Shown here in pieces: positions 10,843-13,973 of a stretch of DNA of 13,973 nt. The first letter of the stretch is position 1; each line of letters starts with the position of its first letter. The notes beneath the pieces are model-generated. The model made no database searches. It had not been told where the DNA came from and was given only the letters and a program-made list of their open reading frames with translations. Position numbers and translations under genes: made by a program. Source of the DNA: an uncultured bacterium (GTDB lineage: Bacteria > Patescibacteriota > Patescibacteriia > UBA1558 > GWA2-36-10); the NCBI GenBank assembly GCA_903876815.1, contig CAIRBL010000029.1:1-13973 (forward strand). The letters are read 5' to 3'.

Positions 10843-13083
10843 TTACTTATTAAACTTTTTAAAAAATGGTTTTTTATCTCTTGGAGCTGGACGAGAGCCA
10901 CTGTCCGAGAAATGACCATCTGTTTTTAGAGTATCAGAAAAAGCTGGGCGAGGCAATAAAGCTTTGATGGACAAAGAAGTACGATTTTTTTCTTTATCAA
11001 TTTCCACTACTTTAACTTTGACGACATCACCGACATTTATTTTGTCCGTCACCTTGTTGATACGTGTATGATCAACTTCGGAAATATGAACCATACCATC
11101 TTTACCAGGTAATAATTCAACAATAGCACCAATCTCAGAACCACGATTTTTATCTTTAACAATTTGTGTTACTTTGCCTTCATAAATTTCTCCCACCATC
11201 ACTTCTTTGACAATATTTTCTACCCAAGCTTTAGCTTTGGCAGCACCTTCTTCATCGTGAGAAGTGATCATCACTGTACCGTCTTGTTCAATGTCGATGG
11301 CCACGTTACATTTGTCAATAATTTCATTAATAACTTTACCACCTGTACCAATAACGTCTCTGATTTTATCTGGATCAATGTGTAAAGTAGTGATACGAGG
11401 AGCATAAGGAGACAATTCTTGACGTGGCGCAGCAATAGCTTGAGCCATCACTTCCAAAATTTGTAAACGAGCTATACGAGCAGCCTTTAAAGTCTCCTCT
11501 ACTATCTTATAACTAATACCACCAAGCTTAATATCCAACTGAATAGCCGTAATACCATCTTTGGTGCCAGCTACTTTAAAATCCATATGACCAGCATGAT
11601 CTTCAATGCCTTGGATATCAGTCAACAATTGATAAGTGTCTGGATTTTGGTCATCTCTGACCAAGCCCATAGCAATACCAGCCACTGGGGCAATAATCGG
11701 CACGCCAGCATCCATCAAAGACAAAGTAGAACCACAAATAGAAGCTTGTGAAGATGAGCCGTTTGAACCCAAAACTTCAGACACCACGCGAATGGTATAA
11801 GGGAAATCTCCATTTTCTGGCAAAACAGGCACTAAAGCTTTTTCAGCTAGGGCTCCGTGTCCAATTTCACGTCTACCTGGACCACGCAAAGGTTTCACTT
11901 CACCGACAGAAAAGCCAGGGAAGTTATAATGATGCATATATTTTTTGGTACCAGAGTCTTCCATGCCATCTAAAGTCTGTTCATCTCCCGGTGCTCCCAA
12001 AGTGACGATAGATAATACTTGAGTTTCACCACGAGTAAACAAGCCAGAACCGTGAGTGCGGCTCAATAGAGCCACTTCAGCTGACAAGGGTCTAATTTCA
12101 TCAAATTTTCTACCATCTGGACGTTGTTTTTTTTCTAAAACTAATTTTTTGAAAGCCACTTCCAAAGCTTGATCAATCATACTCAAACCCATGGCGCGCA
12201 TATCCTTGGAAACTTCGTTGTCAGCTTTTAAAATTTCATTTAATTCTTCTTCTACAGCTATAATGGCTGCTTTCATTTTTGATTTATCAGCATCAAAACA
12301 AGCGCTTAAATCTTTGGTGGCTAAAAATTGCTCAACTTTAGCTTTAACCAAATCGCGCACCGCTGCTGTTTCACTATCAAGGGTAGTTTCATTTTTTGCT
12401 TTACCAACTTCTTTGATAATAGAGTTCACAAATTCAACCAATCTGGCTAAATGTTTATTAGCAAACTGAATGCCGGCAAACATCACCTCTTCTGGTACTT
12501 GTTTTGCGCCTGCTTCAATCATGATAACTTCTTGAGCAGAACCGGCCACAAACAATTCTAGATCACTTTTAGCTTTGGCTTCTACACTTGGGTTAATCAC
12601 CCATTCACCACCAATGTGACCAATGGAAATGCCAGCCAATGGACCATCCCAAACAATTGGTGAAATACCTAAAGCAATTGAAGCTGCAATCACACTAGGA
12701 AAATCCGGGGCATTGATACCATCATAAGACAAAACGGTGATCACTACTTGGACATCATTACGTTCACTTTCCTTAAATAAAGGACGAATAGAGCGATCAA
12801 TCAAACGAGAGGTCAAAACTGCTTCATCAGTTGCTCTACCTTCACGTTTGATAAAACGAGAACCCTTGATTTTACCAGCCGCATACAATCTTTCCTCATA
12901 GTCTACCATGAGAGGGAAAAAATCTACCCCTTCTCTTGGTTTACCAGAAGTAACAGCTGTTGCTAAAACCACTGTTTCACCATAAGTGACAGTACAAGAA
13001 CCATGAGCTTGTCTTGCTAATTTACCGATTTCTACTTCTAGATTACGGCCACCGATTTCGGTGCTAAATTTTTGACTAGACAT
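10843..13083 (-). CDS. pnp: Polyribonucleotide nucleotidyltransferase (PNPase)
   Basis: A 746-aa, full-length PNPase, which degrades RNA 3' to 5' by phosphorolysis and can add tails. Domains: RNase PH 1 at about 1-145 with the RNA-binding loop GSRFIKREGR at 74-83; a helical linker; RNase PH 2 at about 320-555 with the phosphate-binding SNGSSSQAS (440-448) and catalytic Asp residues in IEDHAGHMDFK (495 and 501); KH at about 563-622 with IGTGGKV; S1 at about 629-707; and a basic tail. It follows rpsO, the widespread rpsO-pnp order. The 186-nt spacer before it contains a long stem at 13101-13200 that may set its expression. Confidence 0.97.
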   Translation of the reverse strand: MSSQKFSTEIGGRNLEVEIGKLARQAHGSCTVTYGETVVLATAVTSGKPREGVDFFPLMVDYEERLYAAGKIKGSRFIKREGRATDEAVLTSRLIDRSIRPLFKESERNDVQVVITVLSYDGINAPDFPSVIAASIALGISPIVWDGPLAGISIGHIGGEWVINPSVEAKAKSDLELFVAGSAQEVIMIEAGAKQVPEEVMFAGIQFANKHLARLVEFVNSIIKEVGKAKNETTLDSETAAVRDLVKAKVEQFLATKDLSACFDADKSKMKAAIIAVEEELNEILKADNEVSKDMRAMGLSMIDQALEVAFKKLVLEKKQRPDGRKFDEIRPLSAEVALLSRTHGSGLFTRGETQVLSIVTLGAPGDEQTLDGMEDSGTKKYMHHYNFPGFSVGEVKPLRGPGRREIGHGALAEKALVPVLPENGDFPYTIRVVSEVLGSNGSSSQASICGSTLSLMDAGVPIIAPVAGIAMGLVRDDQNPDTYQLLTDIQGIEDHAGHMDFKVAGTKDGITAIQLDIKLGGISYKIVEETLKAARIARLQILEVMAQAIAAPRQELSPYAPRITTLHIDPDKIRDVIGTGGKVINEIIDKCNVAIDIEQDGTVMITSHDEEGAAKAKAWVENIVKEVMVGEIYEGKVTQIVKDKNRGSEIGAIVELLPGKDGMVHISEVDHTRINKVTDKINVGDVVKVKVVEIDKEKNRTSLSIKALLPRPAFSDTLKTDGHFSDSGSRPAPRDKKPFFKKFNK

Positions 13084-13100
13084 ATAACAATTTCTTTCTA

Positions 13101-13200
13101 AAGTAGCAAGAAATTTGTTACAACAAGCATCAGATTGTTAGCAAGGCCTTCTGCTTACTAATAAACTAGCGTTTGTTGTCCAAAAAAATCTTGGCTACTT
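13101..13200 (-). promoter_or_regulatory. Long imperfect stem in the pnp leader
   Basis: Arm 13101-13128 (AAGTAGCAAGA, then ACAACAAGC) pairs over most of its length with arm 13169-13200, whose reverse complement reads AAGTAGCCAAGA, then ACAACAAACGC. The enclosed 40 nt include a TTAG..GCA / TGC..CTAA stem. In E. coli, an RNase III-cut stem in the pnp leader mediates PNPase autoregulation. The similar location suggests an analogous element; this is inference. Confidence 0.55.
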
Positions 13201-13229
13201 AATAATTATTTAATTCTTTTTTTATTTAA

Positions 13230-13262
13230 ACAGTCCTGCAACCCAAAAGGCTACAGGACTGT
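13230..13262. terminator. Hairpin after rpsO, terminator-like
   Basis: ACAGTCCTG (13230-13238) pairs with CAGGACTGT (13254-13262), extended by A-CCC / GG-T pairs. A T-run (13265-13270) follows on the plus strand. On the minus strand the following sequence is TTTAAATAAAAA, a poor T-run, so it may attenuate or stabilise the rpsO mRNA 3' end instead of stopping pnp transcription fully. Confidence 0.6.
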
Positions 13263-13268
13263 AATTTT

Positions 13269-13613
13269 TTATTCTTCAATCATTTCCTCTTCTTCTTGAG
13301 GCTCTTCTTTTTCCAAATACTCAGCCATATTTACCTGTTGTCTTTTTGGCATTTTAATCTTTAAAGCCTTCAACAACTTGATAAAACGCTTTTCATCTTC
13401 ACGCTCCAAATAGCGTAGTAATTTGTGACGTAAAGCCACTTTGGCAAGTAAACCACGACGAGAAGAAAAATCTTTCTTGTGGGTTTTTAGGTGATTGGTC
13501 AACTCTTTGATCTCTTCAGTCAAAATAGCGACTTGCACCTCAGTAGAACCAGTGTCATTTTTATGAGTACGAAACTTTTCTACTAATTTTAACTTCTTTC
13601 TTTTGTCTAACAT
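13269..13613 (-). CDS. rpsO: 30S ribosomal protein S15
   Basis: S15 binds 16S rRNA early in 30S assembly. The core matches the family throughout: KLVEKFRTHKNDTGSTEVQV, then EEIKELTNHLKTHKKDFSSR, RGLLAKVALRHKLLRYL and KRFIKLLKALKIK. At 114 aa it is longer than the usual 89 because of a C-terminal tail, PKRQQVNMAEYLEKEEPQEE and further acidic residues. There is only weak purine-rich sequence before ATG 13613. It is the first gene of the rpsO-pnp cluster. Confidence 0.96.
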   Translation of the reverse strand: MLDKRKKLKLVEKFRTHKNDTGSTEVQVAILTEEIKELTNHLKTHKKDFSSRRGLLAKVALRHKLLRYLEREDEKRFIKLLKALKIKMPKRQQVNMAEYLEKEEPQEEEEMIEE

Positions 13614-13706
13614 AATGTTTCTTTCGCCTGCAACCGAGTCAATAAGCTAATTGTAGACTAAATACAGCTCAAACCAAGTTGTAGGTAATTAATAATAAGT
13701 AAAAAC

Positions 13707-13735
13707 ATATTAACATTTTTTAAAACAAAAGTCAA
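13707..13735 (-). promoter_or_regulatory. Promoter of rpsO
   Basis: TTGACT (13735-13730), a 17-nt spacer and TAATAT (13712-13707). It gives a leader of roughly 85 nt, long enough for the S15 autoregulatory structure known in other bacteria. No specific fold was established here. Confidence 0.6.
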
Positions 13736-13791
13736 TACCGGACAAACCTAGTCCTTAAACCTATGCTTAATTTTTATTAGACAAAATTATA

Positions 13792-13800
13792 TGCTAAAAT
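13792..13800 (+). promoter_or_regulatory. Extended -10 box of the recombinase gene
   Basis: TG-C-TAAAAT is followed by 7 nt and ATG 13808. This is the same leaderless geometry as the RT, avd and dedA-family genes. Confidence 0.45.
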
Positions 13801-13807
13801 ATATTAT

Positions 13808-13973
13808 ATGACACAAAAAGTAAAGAAAAATTTGAATGCTTATGCTAAATATTTGAGCCAAAAAAAACTACAAGCCTCTAGCTACAAAACCTATCTCTGG
13901 CATATAGAAAAATTTTTGGCTGATCTGGGCGATAAAGCACTAAATGTGAATCAACTCAAAAAATATCAAAGTG
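13808..13973 (+). CDS. Tyrosine recombinase, N-terminal part (cut by window end)
   Basis: The first 55 residues are visible: MTQKVKKNLNAYAKYLSQKK, then LQASSYKTYLWHIEKFLADL and a further helix (NVNQLKKYQS). This is the SAM-like core-binding domain at the N-terminus of XerC/XerD and phage-type integrases. The catalytic domain lies beyond the window, so it cannot be told whether this is the housekeeping Xer protein or a mobile-element integrase. It is divergent from rpsO. Confidence 0.75.
   Translation, partial: MTQKVKKNLNAYAKYLSQKKLQASSYKTYLWHIEKFLADLGDKALNVNQLKKYQS

Noticed and set aside
1..13973. CRISPR array, tRNA or rRNA genes
   Set aside because: No regularly spaced repeats, no cloverleaf-like segment with a T-loop consensus, and no rRNA-like sequence were seen.

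Overview
The window is AT-rich with short intergenic gaps. Its gene content (a single-module MgtE-like membrane protein, a DksA/TraR-type zinc finger next to lspA, rpsO-pnp, and a diversity-generating retroelement with a CPR-type target protein) looks most like a Candidate Phyla Radiation (Patescibacteria) genome. This placement rests on gene style only; there is no rRNA gene here to confirm it.

Positions 1-3200 hold a diversity-generating retroelement (DGR). It comprises a reverse transcriptase (minus strand, 302-1288), an Avd-type four-helix-bundle accessory protein (plus strand, ending at 1674), a template repeat TR (1692-1814, minus sense) and a target gene (2182-2751, minus) whose 3' end carries the variable repeat VR (2190-2312). 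TR and VR align over 123 nt without gaps. They differ at 19 sites, and every one is an adenine in the sense-strand TR, which is the hallmark of DGR mutagenic retrohoming. Unusual points are the inverted avd placed head-to-head with the RT gene, a 9-bp C/G tract that breaks the avd frame and lies just upstream of the RT -10 box, a 19-nt perfect complementarity between the TR leader and the target-gene leader, and imperfect inverted repeats bracketing the module.

Positions 3183-3715 and 5321-5842 are two self-contained cassettes on the minus strand, each with a consensus-like promoter, a Shine-Dalgarno-led and visibly more G/C-rich hypothetical gene, and a terminator. The DGR target gene has the same build. 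The AT-rich neighbours contrast with them: several have no visible Shine-Dalgarno site, and some appear leaderless (-10 box 6-7 nt before ATG).

Positions 3853-5313 form a plus-strand operon: a START/SRPBCC-like protein, an HD-domain hydrolase and a DUF1801 protein. Positions 5909-8042 form a plus-strand membrane operon: DedA-family protein, MgtE-like transporter domain, ferric-reductase-like heme membrane protein and a short MscL. Convergent to it is a minus-strand pair, a DksA/TraR-type zinc-finger gene and lspA. Positions 8847-9501 carry no intact long ORF. They hold a promoter, structured leader segments, a probable frameshifted gene remnant and three DnaA-box-like 9-mers. Positions 9502-13613 are the minus-strand rpsO-pnp-(membrane-anchored hypothetical) cluster, with a long double-stranded stem in the rpsO-pnp spacer. 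The window ends inside a tyrosine recombinase gene (plus, from 13808).
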